Positions 1 through 8,105 of a stretch of 21,570 nt of DNA are shown here, piece by piece. Each line of letters begins with the position of its first letter. Position 1 is the first letter of the stretch. Origin of the DNA: Cyclostephanos tholiformis (Eukaryota; Bacillariophyta; Thalassiosirophyceae; Thalassiosirales; Thalassiosiraceae); the NCBI GenBank assembly GCA_036939975.1, contig JALLPB010000161.1:1-21570 (forward strand). Reading direction: 5' to 3'. The notes below the pieces were generated by a model. It was not told the origin of the DNA. It saw nothing but the letters and a program-made list of their open reading frames with translations, and did not search any database. The position numbers and the translations under genes were made by a program.

Positions 1-55
1 GCCCTCATCTGCTCCGTCACTAGTCCACATCGATTCAAAATCTGATATTAGAACA
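1..55 (+). repeat. 5' LTR, 3' end only
   Basis: These 55 bases match 6437-6491 exactly and end in the CA dinucleotide typical of LTR termini. The rest of the 5' LTR lies before the window. Identity over this stretch cannot date the insertion precisely because it is short. Confidence 0.95.
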
Positions 56-69
56 CGCTTCCTCTGCGC
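54..69 (+). other. Putative primer-binding site, internal initiator-tRNA type
   Basis: The sequence directly after the LTR, CACGCTTCCTCTGCGC, is the reverse complement of the D-arm region of eukaryotic initiator tRNA-Met (GCGCAGCGGAAGCGUG, from memory) with one mismatch in 16. It does not begin with TGG, so it is not a match to a tRNA 3' CCA end. Copia-group elements such as Drosophila copia and Ty5 are known to prime from an internal cut of initiator tRNA-Met, but nearer the anticodon. The remaining leader to the gag start at 259 shows no other feature that I recognise. Confidence 0.6.
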
Positions 70-258
70 TAATTAACAAGGTATTCGCGGTTAAATCAAC
101 ACCTACGACTGCCTAAAGAAATTCGACATATTCGGACCTGATCTCCCGAAGTATCTGCCAAAAGATTTGTCGTCTCAGGACTCCTCAGTCCACCAAGTCC
201 CGTAATCATTGTCGACACACGTCGAACACGTTTCCAAGAGGATCTACCTGCTGAAGCC

Positions 259-1755
259 ATGGCTCAGAACAATCCTCCAGGCGATATGGCTGCTCAACTG
301 GCCCAACTGGCCACGCAGCTTGCAACGTTGCAAGGTGAAGTCACTACTCTTCGTCAGGAGAACATCACTCTCACCGCCGCCAACACAACCCTGACAACTC
401 AAGTCGCAGGGATCGCTAACGCCCCACCGGCAGCAATCGGGGCTGTAGGGGGTGCTCCAGCAGCACCAATCAACAGGGTCGCGTTTGCAACGACGCCCGC
501 CATGCTAAGGCATGAAGATATCCTCGATTATTCGTCCAAGACGGCTACGATGATATACGAAGACGGCTGTGAGGCCCTCACCACGCCATTCGAAATGAAG
601 TCCAACGGCACCGTGATTTACATCACGGAATTGCAAGCCAAATGCAACCGCATGGGCTGGCACTCTGGCACTCAGCAAATCACAAGGTTTCCAAACGATT
701 CAGGCACGTCCATAAACATCGTCTCCGAGTATGGTCAAATAACGATGACCAAGCTCCAAACCGAGTGCGAAACCTTCTGCTTGCCCACCGGCCCTCGTTA
801 CACAGAACGAGCTTCGCAGAACAACCAGATGATGGCCGAGTGCATCATGAACACGCTCTCCGCGAGCGCCCGTGCTCGTCTCTTACCTTTCAGGAACGAG
901 ATCGAACACAACGGCGTGGTGTACGCCCCGTTGTTGCACAAGAAAGTCATGGCCCTAGCGACCATTGACTCCGTCGCCACTACGAAAACCCTACGCGCTA
1001 ATCTGAGGGAAATTACTACGTATTGCGCAACCGTGAAAGGGGACATCGAACTACTGCACTCCTATTTCGACACCAACTACTCTCAAATTCTCGCTCGGGG
1101 CGCCACGGTCGACGACCCTGTTGACATACTTTTCACCGCATACTCCGTGGTACCATGCGCTCTCTTTCGTTTGTACATCAAAAACAAAGCTGACCAGTAC
1201 ACCGACGGTACCGCCACCTTCACGCACGAAGAGCTCATCCTTCTCGCCACCAACAAGTACAACTTGCTCGTGCAGACTGGAGAGTGGGGCGCCAAGACGC
1301 TAGAAGAAGAGAAGATCGTTGCCATGCAGGCTGAACTCACGGCCCTCAAGGGTCAATTCGCCCTAGGTCCTAAACTCAGGGCTGCTGCAGGTGAAAAAGA
1401 AGGTGGCAAGAAGGGCGTTGACAAGAAGGGGGACCAAGGCGGTAAGAAGAAGAACAAGAAAAATACTGCGAACAAAAGACAACAGAAGGAAAATGAGAAG
1501 TGGCAACGCGTACCTCCCAAGGATGGTGACCCCCACGAGAAGAAGGTCAAGGATCGCACTTTCCATTGGTGTAAGCATCATATGTGCTGGGGAGGTCACA
1601 AAGAAAAGGAGTGCAAGAAAGGTTTGGAACGCGCAGCTGAACAGCAAAAGGAAGGACGTCCTGCGTACACGGCCTCCGCTGCATCCGCCACAGTCATCAA
1701 CTCCGACTGGAACAACCTCGTCGCCAACATGCACCGCAACCTAGCGGACGTATGA
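259..1755 (+). CDS. gag: Retrotransposon Gag (capsid/nucleocapsid) protein
   Basis: This 498-residue protein would form the virus-like particle and bind element RNA. Residues about 8-45 are Gln/Leu/Thr-rich with heptad-like spacing, a likely coiled coil. The middle (about 60-370) is a mixed helical region in the place of capsid. Residues about 375-430 are very rich in Lys and Gly, a nucleic-acid-binding tail. It is followed by one zinc-knuckle-like motif with Cys438, Cys443, His447 and Cys452, spaced C-X4-C-X3-H-X4-C, which is not the usual C-X2-C-X4-H-X4-C. The first ATG after the leader is used. The ORF ends with a single UGA in the same frame as pol. Assignment is by position and composition, as Gag sequences diverge quickly. 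Confidence 0.9.
   Translation: MAQNNPPGDMAAQLAQLATQLATLQGEVTTLRQENITLTAANTTLTTQVAGIANAPPAAIGAVGGAPAAPINRVAFATTPAMLRHEDILDYSSKTATMIYEDGCEALTTPFEMKSNGTVIYITELQAKCNRMGWHSGTQQITRFPNDSGTSINIVSEYGQITMTKLQTECETFCLPTGPRYTERASQNNQMMAECIMNTLSASARARLLPFRNEIEHNGVVYAPLLHKKVMALATIDSVATTKTLRANLREITTYCATVKGDIELLHSYFDTNYSQILARGATVDDPVDILFTAYSVVPCALFRLYIKNKADQYTDGTATFTHEELILLATNKYNLLVQTGEWGAKTLEEEKIVAMQAELTALKGQFALGPKLRAAAGEKEGGKKGVDKKGDQGGKKKNKKNTANKRQQKENEKWQRVPPKDGDPHEKKVKDRTFHWCKHHMCWGGHKEKECKKGLERAAEQQKEGRPAYTASAASATVINSDWNNLVANMHRNLADV
1753..1755 (+). other. In-frame UGA separating gag and pol
   Basis: The gag stop is UGA followed by CUC. The 48 bases from 1756 to the pol ATG at 1804 have no stop in the same frame and would encode 16 residues including four Trp. 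Thus gag and pol are one reading frame broken by a single stop, an arrangement compatible with stop-codon readthrough. Re-initiation at 1804 or a spliced pol message are the alternatives. The downstream base context is not the strong UGA-CUA readthrough signal. Confidence 0.75.
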
Positions 1756-1803
1756 CTCATCCGACCGGCATGGACTTGGTGGACCACCTACTGGTTACTG
1801 TCC

Positions 1804-4800
1804 ATGGCCGAGGCAACCATCAACGACTTACAACAGTTGTTTACCTACACCTTCCTCCTATTTCTCCCTTTTATCTTCCCGTGGTTCGGATCTCTCCTCA
1901 CGATCGCTGCCATTCAGTTCTCCGGATACCAACTGTCGACCCAACTTCGTCTCCCGATTCGTCAGTTCCCGGTTAAACACCGTAAGAAGAAACTTACCAC
2001 AAGGTTTTTACTTCCACTCCACCACGCCTCGCATCACGCTTCACCCAGTATCCCCACCACTTCATTTTACCTCCTCTCGACGGCTATTCTCATCTACAAA
2101 GCTGGTTTTCACTTCAGGCGTCTACTTTTCGATTTCACACGCCGATTTCATCATCCTCACATGCTCCTCCGACTCGCATATAAGTCCGAGAGGGGTCATT
2201 CCAACCTCCTTCCAACGATGCGTTTTGACACTGACTCTTTTCTCATCGGAGTCGATTCCTTTGCATCAGTCACGATGGCGACTCGACCCGACCAGTTCGA
2301 GGACCTTACTCTCGTTGCTGGCCAGTCCGTGCAAGGAATTGAGGGCGGGCTCGCCATCAAAGGACATGGGACCTTCGTTTTCAATATTGAAGACGACACG
2401 GGCACAGTGCATCGGATCAAGATTCCGGAGAGTATGTACGTCCCGGACCTCAAGTTTTGTCTCCTCTCCCCACAACATTGGGCACAAAAGGTCCACGACA
2501 GAGCTCGAGGAACAAGAATGGAGACTGACGCTGACGGAGTCATCCTCATATGGGGTCATGGCAAATTTCGGCGCACAATCACTCACAGTCGCGACACAAA
2601 TACCCCTGTTTTTCGCACTGCCCCAACCACTACAACCTATCGTGCTTTCTCAGCCCACGTCGAAGCAATGGAACCTGATTCACACCACCACGAACATGTC
2701 ATCCAACTACCTGGACGTCGTCGTCGTTTGCAACCCAATGACGATGATTTCCTAGCCGAAGAGAACCTTCTCCTCAGCGACGATTACGGCGGGAATAACG
2801 ATTTTTCGGTGACTGAGGGAGCCAGCAGCGACGATGAAACGGTCAAAGCAGGCAATGTCCACACGGACAGGTTGGACGGGGACGAACAGGAAACGGAGGC
2901 CACAAGAATCGGCCCCCTTACTTTTGACCCTACTCCCCAGTTGGAGGACGACGAGCAACATCATCATGAGGCGACTGACGACCAAGCCGAATTGATGCGC
3001 TGGCATCATCGACTTGGCCACCTTTCCTTCGTGAAGCTCAAGAAATTAGCCATCCTCGGCGAAATACCCAAGCGACTCGCCAAGGTCAAGCCTCCTGTGT
3101 GCGCTGGCTGCCTTTATGGTGCGATGACCAAAGTCCCTTGGCGGGGAAAGGAAGGGGCATCCGACCATACGGTATTCCAGGCAACGGCGCCCGGACAAAT
3201 CGTCAGTGTCGATCAGATGATTTCAACACAAGTGGGTTTCATTGCGCAACTCAAGGGTACACTCACCAAGAAGCGATATACCGCGGCCACGGTTTTCACC
3301 GACCACTACTCCCGTTTGCAGTACGTCCATCTAATGACACGCCTCACCTCACAGGAAACCATCGATGCCAAGCAAGCCTTCGAGCACTTTGCCGATCAAC
3401 ACGGCGTCAAAGTCTTGCATTACCATTGCGATAATGGCCGATTTGCCGACAACGACTTCAAGACTTCATGTTCGAACGCAAATCAACGGCTCACTTTCTG
3501 CGGCGTAAACGCCCATTTCCAAAATGGGATCGCTGAGAAGGCCATTCGGGATCTTCGCGAGAGTGCAAGGAAGCAGCTGCTACACGCACATCATCGTTGG
3601 CCAGCGGCCATTCACTTGGCACTCTGGCCATATGCGTTGCGATACGCAATGTACCTCCACAACACCTTGCCTGTTTTGGACGACGGCACCTCCAGACTCG
3701 AAACGTTCAGCTCAATCAGAGTTGGCTTTAAGCTGGGGCACATGCACACCTTTGGGTGCCCAGTGTTCGCCCTCCAAAACGAGCTCGCCTCCGGGAACGC
3801 AATTCCACATTGGTCCCCAAGAGCTAGGTTGGGAATAAATTTGGGTCCAAGCCCTTCGCATGCTCGCAACGTCCACCTCATCCTAAATCTCCACACCGGA
3901 TGTGTATCTCCGCAGTTCCACTGCAGATTCGACGATTTCTACGAAACCGTCAAGCATGGCGGACCTGACGTCAGTGTTCCTTCCATTTGGCAACAACTGG
4001 CTGGACTCGTCACCCCGACTCAAAAGCCATCCCTGGAATTCCACGACGACTTACGCACCCAAGTTCAGTCCATTGCTCGCGACAATACGGTCCCTTCTTA
4101 CCCTATTAACGCGTCGTCAGTCCCAGAAGACATCGATTTCTTCCACGAAGATGATGACGGTTCCATTTTTACAACGCCCGAAGCTCCTCATGCTGCTGAC
4201 CTTCCTGCCCAAGAAACTCCCAGTATTCTTCCAAACCTCCTCTCCCGAGACGCGGGAACGAGCTCGCGCGGTCGAGTAAGAACGATGTCTCGCGCGATGG
4301 CCGAATCTGTTTCACAGAGAGAATTCTTTGGCGACGGCAACATGCATTATATGGCTGCTCGGGCAGTTAATGAACACGACCACGACCGTGCGCACGATGA
4401 ACATCTCGCCCTACAGGACCGTATGCGTAGTCCCATCGCTTTTCTCTCCGAGATGCAAGGCGATGTCATGCATCTACACCAAGCTCTCCGCCAACCCGAT
4501 TCTCGTCAATTTGTCGATTCAGTGATACGGGAGATCAACGGCCACGTCGATCGCAAACACTGGGAAATTACTCCACGAGCCAACGTACCTCAGGATACCG
4601 ACGTACTCCCATCAGTTTGGGCCGTGAGGCGCAAGCGCAACCTGACGACAGGCGAGATCACCAAGCACAAAGCCCGTTTGAATCTCCACGGAGGAAAGCA
4701 GGATTTTGGAATAACCTACTACGACACCTACGCTCCTGTCGTTACCTGGTTCGCAATCCGTTTACTGATTGTTTTTGGCATCCTCTTCTCCCGATCCCTC

Positions 4801-6060
4801 CGACAGGTCGATTTCGTAATGGCCTATCCTCAGGCTCCAATCGAATTGGATATGTATATGGAACTCCCTGATGGCTTTCTTCTGAAAGAAGGCAACACAA
4901 AGGACCACGTCCTCAAACTCCTTGCTAATCTTTACGGACAAAAACAGGCTGGACGCGTTTGGAATGGGTATCTTATCGACAAACTTCGAGAGATCAACTT
5001 CACACAATCTCGAATTGACGATTGTGTATTCTATCGCGGGGACATCATCTTCATCGTTTACGTCGATGACGGCATCTTCCTTGGTTCATCAGACGAACAA
5101 TTGTCGGGCGTCATCACAGAGCTACGCAATCTTAACCTCGACATCGAAGATCAAGGTCACCCAGCGGATTACGTTGGGGTAAACATCAAACGAATGAAGG
5201 ACGGTTCCATCGGACTGTCCCAACGTGCCCTTATCGACACAATCATCCAAGACGCGGGCCTCACGGATTCCAAAGTCAAGGCAGTTCCAGCCAAGGTCAA
5301 CGAGCATCTCCATGCCCATCTCGACACGGCTCCTTTCTCCTTGAACTTCAACTACCGATCCATGATCGGCAAGTTAAACTACCTCGCGCAGACCACCAGG
5401 CCTGACATCATGTATGCTACGCATCAACTGGCCAAGTATTCTTCCAATCCACGAACACCACATGGTGACGCAGTTCTATATCTTGTTCGTTACCTCAAGA
5501 AAACACGTGATTTAGGGCTCAAGTTCTCGCCAGATCCCAGCAAGGGCTTCGTATGTTATTGCGACGCCGACTTCTCCGGTCTTTGGAACAAGCAACTTGC
5601 TCGTCACGATCCAAGTACTTCAAAATCCCGCAGCGGATGGATTGTTTTCTACGCAGGATGTCCCATCATTTGGGCCTCTCGTCTCCAGACTCAGGTTGCT
5701 CTTTCGACCACTGAGGCCGAGTATATCGCGATGTCTCAGTCTCTACGAGACGTCCTCCCAATCATGTTCCTCATCCAGGAAATGAAGGATCAAGGTTTCC
5801 AGGTTATTTGCACAAAGCCCTACGTCTACTGCAAGGTCTTCGAAGATAATTCTGGCGCGTTAGAACTTGCGCGACTCCCAAAATTGCGCCCCCGTACAAA
5901 GCACATCAACGTGTGTTACCACCATTTTCGCGAGCACGTGCGAAATGGATTGATCAAGATCTATCCCGTTGGCACCAAAGATCAGACGGCCGATATTTTT
6001 ACCAAAGCTCTTCCTCAGAACGATTTCCAACGTCATCGTAGCCATATGTGTGGCCAATGA
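1804..6060 (+). CDS. pol: Copia-type Pol polyprotein (PR-IN-RT-RNase H)
   Basis: This 1418-residue polyprotein copies element RNA and integrates the cDNA. Residues 1-138 contain two hydrophobic stretches (about 11-41 and 85-103) and no recognised domain. Protease follows, with the likely catalytic Asp151 in a VDSFAS motif where D-S/T-G is expected. The pre-integrase zinc finger uses His402, His406, Cys433 and Cys436. The integrase triad is Asp470, Asp543 and Glu578 (34 residues between the last two). Reverse transcriptase (RVT_2 type) spans about 920-1170 with YVDD at 1086-1089. RNase H shows Asp1254, Glu1304 (STTEAEY), Asp1348 (EDNSGAL) and His1367. No stop or frameshift interrupts it. The true N-terminus depends on how the UGA at 1753 is bypassed. 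Confidence 0.96.
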   Translation: MAEATINDLQQLFTYTFLLFLPFIFPWFGSLLTIAAIQFSGYQLSTQLRLPIRQFPVKHRKKKLTTRFLLPLHHASHHASPSIPTTSFYLLSTAILIYKAGFHFRRLLFDFTRRFHHPHMLLRLAYKSERGHSNLLPTMRFDTDSFLIGVDSFASVTMATRPDQFEDLTLVAGQSVQGIEGGLAIKGHGTFVFNIEDDTGTVHRIKIPESMYVPDLKFCLLSPQHWAQKVHDRARGTRMETDADGVILIWGHGKFRRTITHSRDTNTPVFRTAPTTTTYRAFSAHVEAMEPDSHHHEHVIQLPGRRRRLQPNDDDFLAEENLLLSDDYGGNNDFSVTEGASSDDETVKAGNVHTDRLDGDEQETEATRIGPLTFDPTPQLEDDEQHHHEATDDQAELMRWHHRLGHLSFVKLKKLAILGEIPKRLAKVKPPVCAGCLYGAMTKVPWRGKEGASDHTVFQATAPGQIVSVDQMISTQVGFIAQLKGTLTKKRYTAATVFTDHYSRLQYVHLMTRLTSQETIDAKQAFEHFADQHGVKVLHYHCDNGRFADNDFKTSCSNANQRLTFCGVNAHFQNGIAEKAIRDLRESARKQLLHAHHRWPAAIHLALWPYALRYAMYLHNTLPVLDDGTSRLETFSSIRVGFKLGHMHTFGCPVFALQNELASGNAIPHWSPRARLGINLGPSPSHARNVHLILNLHTGCVSPQFHCRFDDFYETVKHGGPDVSVPSIWQQLAGLVTPTQKPSLEFHDDLRTQVQSIARDNTVPSYPINASSVPEDIDFFHEDDDGSIFTTPEAPHAADLPAQETPSILPNLLSRDAGTSSRGRVRTMSRAMAESVSQREFFGDGNMHYMAARAVNEHDHDRAHDEHLALQDRMRSPIAFLSEMQGDVMHLHQALRQPDSRQFVDSVIREINGHVDRKHWEITPRANVPQDTDVLPSVWAVRRKRNLTTGEITKHKARLNLHGGKQDFGITYYDTYAPVVTWFAIRLLIVFGILFSRSLRQVDFVMAYPQAPIELDMYMELPDGFLLKEGNTKDHVLKLLANLYGQKQAGRVWNGYLIDKLREINFTQSRIDDCVFYRGDIIFIVYVDDGIFLGSSDEQLSGVITELRNLNLDIEDQGHPADYVGVNIKRMKDGSIGLSQRALIDTIIQDAGLTDSKVKAVPAKVNEHLHAHLDTAPFSLNFNYRSMIGKLNYLAQTTRPDIMYATHQLAKYSSNPRTPHGDAVLYLVRYLKKTRDLGLKFSPDPSKGFVCYCDADFSGLWNKQLARHDPSTSKSRSGWIVFYAGCPIIWASRLQTQVALSTTEAEYIAMSQSLRDVLPIMFLIQEMKDQGFQVICTKPYVYCKVFEDNSGALELARLPKLRPRTKHINVCYHHFREHVRNGLIKIYPVGTKDQTADIFTKALPQNDFQRHRSHMCGQ

Positions 6061-6080
6061 GCATTTTTAAAGCTACCATT

Positions 6081-6089
6081 GTGAGGGAG
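6081..6089 (+). other. Polypurine tract
   Basis: GTGAGGGAG lies directly before the inferred 3' LTR start and 20 bases after the pol stop. It is the expected plus-strand primer site, though short and with one internal T. Confidence 0.65.
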
Positions 6090-6491
6090 TGTGCGATATT
6101 TTACAATGTTGCTTCAAAACACTATTAGGAATGGAGTTTCGGTTGCTAAGCAACTGAACAAGTTAGTGTGGTTTATCTGTTTCCACACACTTATCTCCAT
6201 GCATTGATTCCCACCTTCAAGGGACATTTCGAATTCACTTTCGAAATATTTGTTTTACTGGCCAAGAAACTACACTCACAAATTTCCAACGGCAAGAAAG
6301 TACACTCACGAATATGTTAAATATTCGTGTCATTCACCTTGTTTTTAATCCATAGTTTCTCTAAATCTAGTAAGCACACAAAATTGTTTCACAAACAAGT
6401 ATTTGTCAAAGCCCGCTAGTGCACGCTTTAGGGGACGCCCTCATCTGCTCCGTCACTAGTCCACATCGATTCAAAATCTGATATTAGAACA
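6090..6491 (+). repeat. 3' LTR, about 402 bp
   Basis: The right end is fixed by the 55-base match with the window start. The left end is placed at TGTGCGATATT after the polypurine tract; it gives TG...CA termini and a rough terminal inverted repeat with the end GATATTAGAACA. The LTR should carry promoter and polyadenylation signals. It lies just upstream of the FkbM gene in the same orientation. The start could be off by a few bases because the 5' LTR start is not visible. Confidence 0.85.
6261..6329 (+). repeat. Tandem and inverted repeats inside the LTR
   Basis: A 23-base unit beginning GCCAAGAAAC at 6261-6283 recurs at 6291-6313 with 20 of 23 matches, spaced 30 bases. The second copy runs into a perfect hairpin: CACGAATAT (6307-6315), loop GTTAA, ATATTCGTG (6321-6329). 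Such paired motifs in an LTR are candidate transcription-factor sites or a structured RNA element; no function is known to me. Confidence 0.7.
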
Positions 6492-6509
6492 TCTTGTTTC
6501 CATATACCG

Positions 6510-7634
6510 ATGGGTACCATATCGTATTGTACCCCACCATATAAGACCATGATCGAAACATCCAACCAGGCCATCTATTTTTATCTTGTCCTCCTACTGA
6601 TCCTCATCTCCGTCAACGCCGACAATGAAATTCGTCTACTAGAGAACCTTCGTTCCGCATACCCTGACTGGAAGCCAAGGGGAATAGTTGATGTTGGTGC
6701 TAATGTGGGTGGATGGACGAGGGAGGTGCAAAAAGAGGGTCTCTACCCTGGCGTCAAAACATTCATGGTCGAGGCATTTCCGGCTCATTCCGGCTCCCTT
6801 GAAGAGACCAAGAAAGCATTTGGGGACGGTGTTGTTGATTACGCCATTGCGGTATTGTCATCCAAGGATGGTGATACAGTCAAATTCCACAGCATTAAAA
6901 ATGGCTTTTCAACCGGGAACAGCATGTTTATTGAGCAGAGTGAACATTATAATAACAATAACAATGCCAAATTTGATTTAGTCAACACGACTAAACTTGA
7001 TACTCTACTTGAGCACAAGATGGAACATGTAGATTACCTCAAGTTGGACGTTCAGGTAAATACATTTCCAAATTGCGATAATCATGCTCAACAGATGTGC
7101 TTAAAGTCATTTTATTTTTTTTAGGGGGCGGAATTGATGGTTTTGCTGGGAGCAACAGAGACTCTGAAGAAAGCAACTTTTGTGCAGTTTGAGGTGAGCG
7201 TCATCGAGTACAACAAGGGCGGAGCATGCTGGCACGAAGTTGACGAGCTTCTACGGAAGAATGGGTTTTTCTTTTACGACCTAAGCGACAACATTGTAGC
7301 TGAAGAAGTTTTTCATACCAAGGCGACTGGACAATTTGATGCATTGTACATTAAGCCATCTTCTCATAACATGCCAAGCTGGCTTGTGGATAATAAGGCC
7401 GTATTCTGTGGGAGCAACCAAGAGGGAATAGGAGAAAGTAGAATAAAGGAAGGGAAAAACATTCGTGTGGATGTGTTAGATGTTGCCACTAGCGGGGAAA
7501 TGATGAATCCCACCTTGCAAATTTATCACACCTTTTATGTCCAGATTTTCTTTGTTGCATTATTTGCGTTTGTGGGGGGATATTTGGCTGGGAAAAAATC
7601 GAGGGGTAAAGTTTATTCAAGGAAACTTAGGTGA
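6510..7634 (+). CDS. FkbM-family SAM-dependent methyltransferase, membrane anchored
   Basis: Joining 6510-7055 to 7125-7634 gives 351 residues. The fold is the FkbM methyltransferase (Methyltransf_21) class, which moves a methyl group from S-adenosylmethionine to an acceptor that cannot be told here. SAM motif I is VDVGANVGG at 60-68, and the conserved LKLDVQGAE is rebuilt exactly across the splice at residues 177-185. Residues about 22-37 are a hydrophobic signal peptide or signal anchor, and about 318-337 form a C-terminal membrane span followed by a basic tail, so the enzyme probably sits in the secretory pathway. Met14 at 6549 is an equally good start. The 3' LTR of the retrotransposon ends 18 bases before 6510. 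AATAAA overlaps the stop codon and may be a polyadenylation signal. Confidence 0.85.
7056..7124 (+). other. Intron in the FkbM gene (69 bp)
   Basis: It starts GTAAATAC, ends in a long T run followed by TAG, and is phase 0. Without removal the frame ends at 7124; with removal the conserved LKLDVQGAE motif is continuous. Confidence 0.92.
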
Positions 7635-8105
7635 ATAAATGTTGGTTTTTGGATATTCCGGTTGTCAATAGGGAGTGCTCCATGTCAACACAAGACACTG
7701 GAAAATTTTTCCCGCGCTGCTGTCTCGGATTCGCACATATTGGGGGTAATATTGCAGATTTGATCTTTGCTGATGTGCTCATCACAGGCAGTCATGATTT
7801 CCAAGCCGCCACACTAATTCTCACTGGAGGAGATCGAGTGCTTAATTTGGATGTTAACACATTAAGTGTATGAGTATGAGAGAAAGGAGGTTATGAGTTG
7901 CACCTGGATAAAGCGATGAATCAGTATGATTTAATTTTCGCACAAATATAATCAACACAAGGAGTCTAAAGTAATATCACTTTATCAAACTATTACTTAT
8001 TTGTCATTACCTTCCTCGAATACCATTATTCAAATGCAGTTTCAGCCATATCTTAAAACTTTGCACTGTTTAAGGTCCCTGTAACTTCTTGCCAACCTCG
8101 GACCT
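7635..8105. other. Intergenic region between convergent genes
   Basis: This 471-base stretch holds the 3' flanks of the FkbM gene (plus) and the Cdc20 gene (minus). An 80-residue plus-strand ORF at 7631-7873 has no recognisable domain and is not called. I see no RNA gene or repeat. Confidence 0.6.

Larger units (their letters stand above)
1..6491 (+). mobile_element. Ty1/copia LTR retrotransposon, nearly complete
   Basis: The element reads LTR end, primer-binding site, gag, UGA, pol, polypurine tract, LTR. Domain order in pol (protease, integrase, reverse transcriptase, RNase H) is the copia/Pseudoviridae order, as opposed to gypsy. The last 55 bases of the 5' LTR at the window start are identical to the last 55 bases of the 3' LTR, and gag and pol are both open, so the copy looks recent and possibly autonomous. 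Only the start of the 5' LTR and the left target-site duplication lie outside the window; the right flank begins TCTTG at 6492-6496, which should recur just before the 5' LTR if the insertion made a 5-bp duplication. The style resembles diatom CoDi elements, but the exact clade cannot be assigned without a tree. Confidence 0.96.

Noticed and set aside
1353..1787. Minus-strand and shifted ORFs within gag
   Set aside because: Composition mirrors the Lys-rich gag tail (Phe/Leu/Pro runs) and no conserved motif appears.
6061..6089. Possible third retrotransposon ORF (envelope-like) after pol
   Set aside because: Only 29 bases separate the pol stop from the LTR, so there is no room for one.
7631..7873. 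80-residue plus-strand ORF just after the FkbM gene
   Set aside because: No domain, signal or composition supports it; it overlaps the stop of the FkbM gene and probably lies in its 3' UTR.
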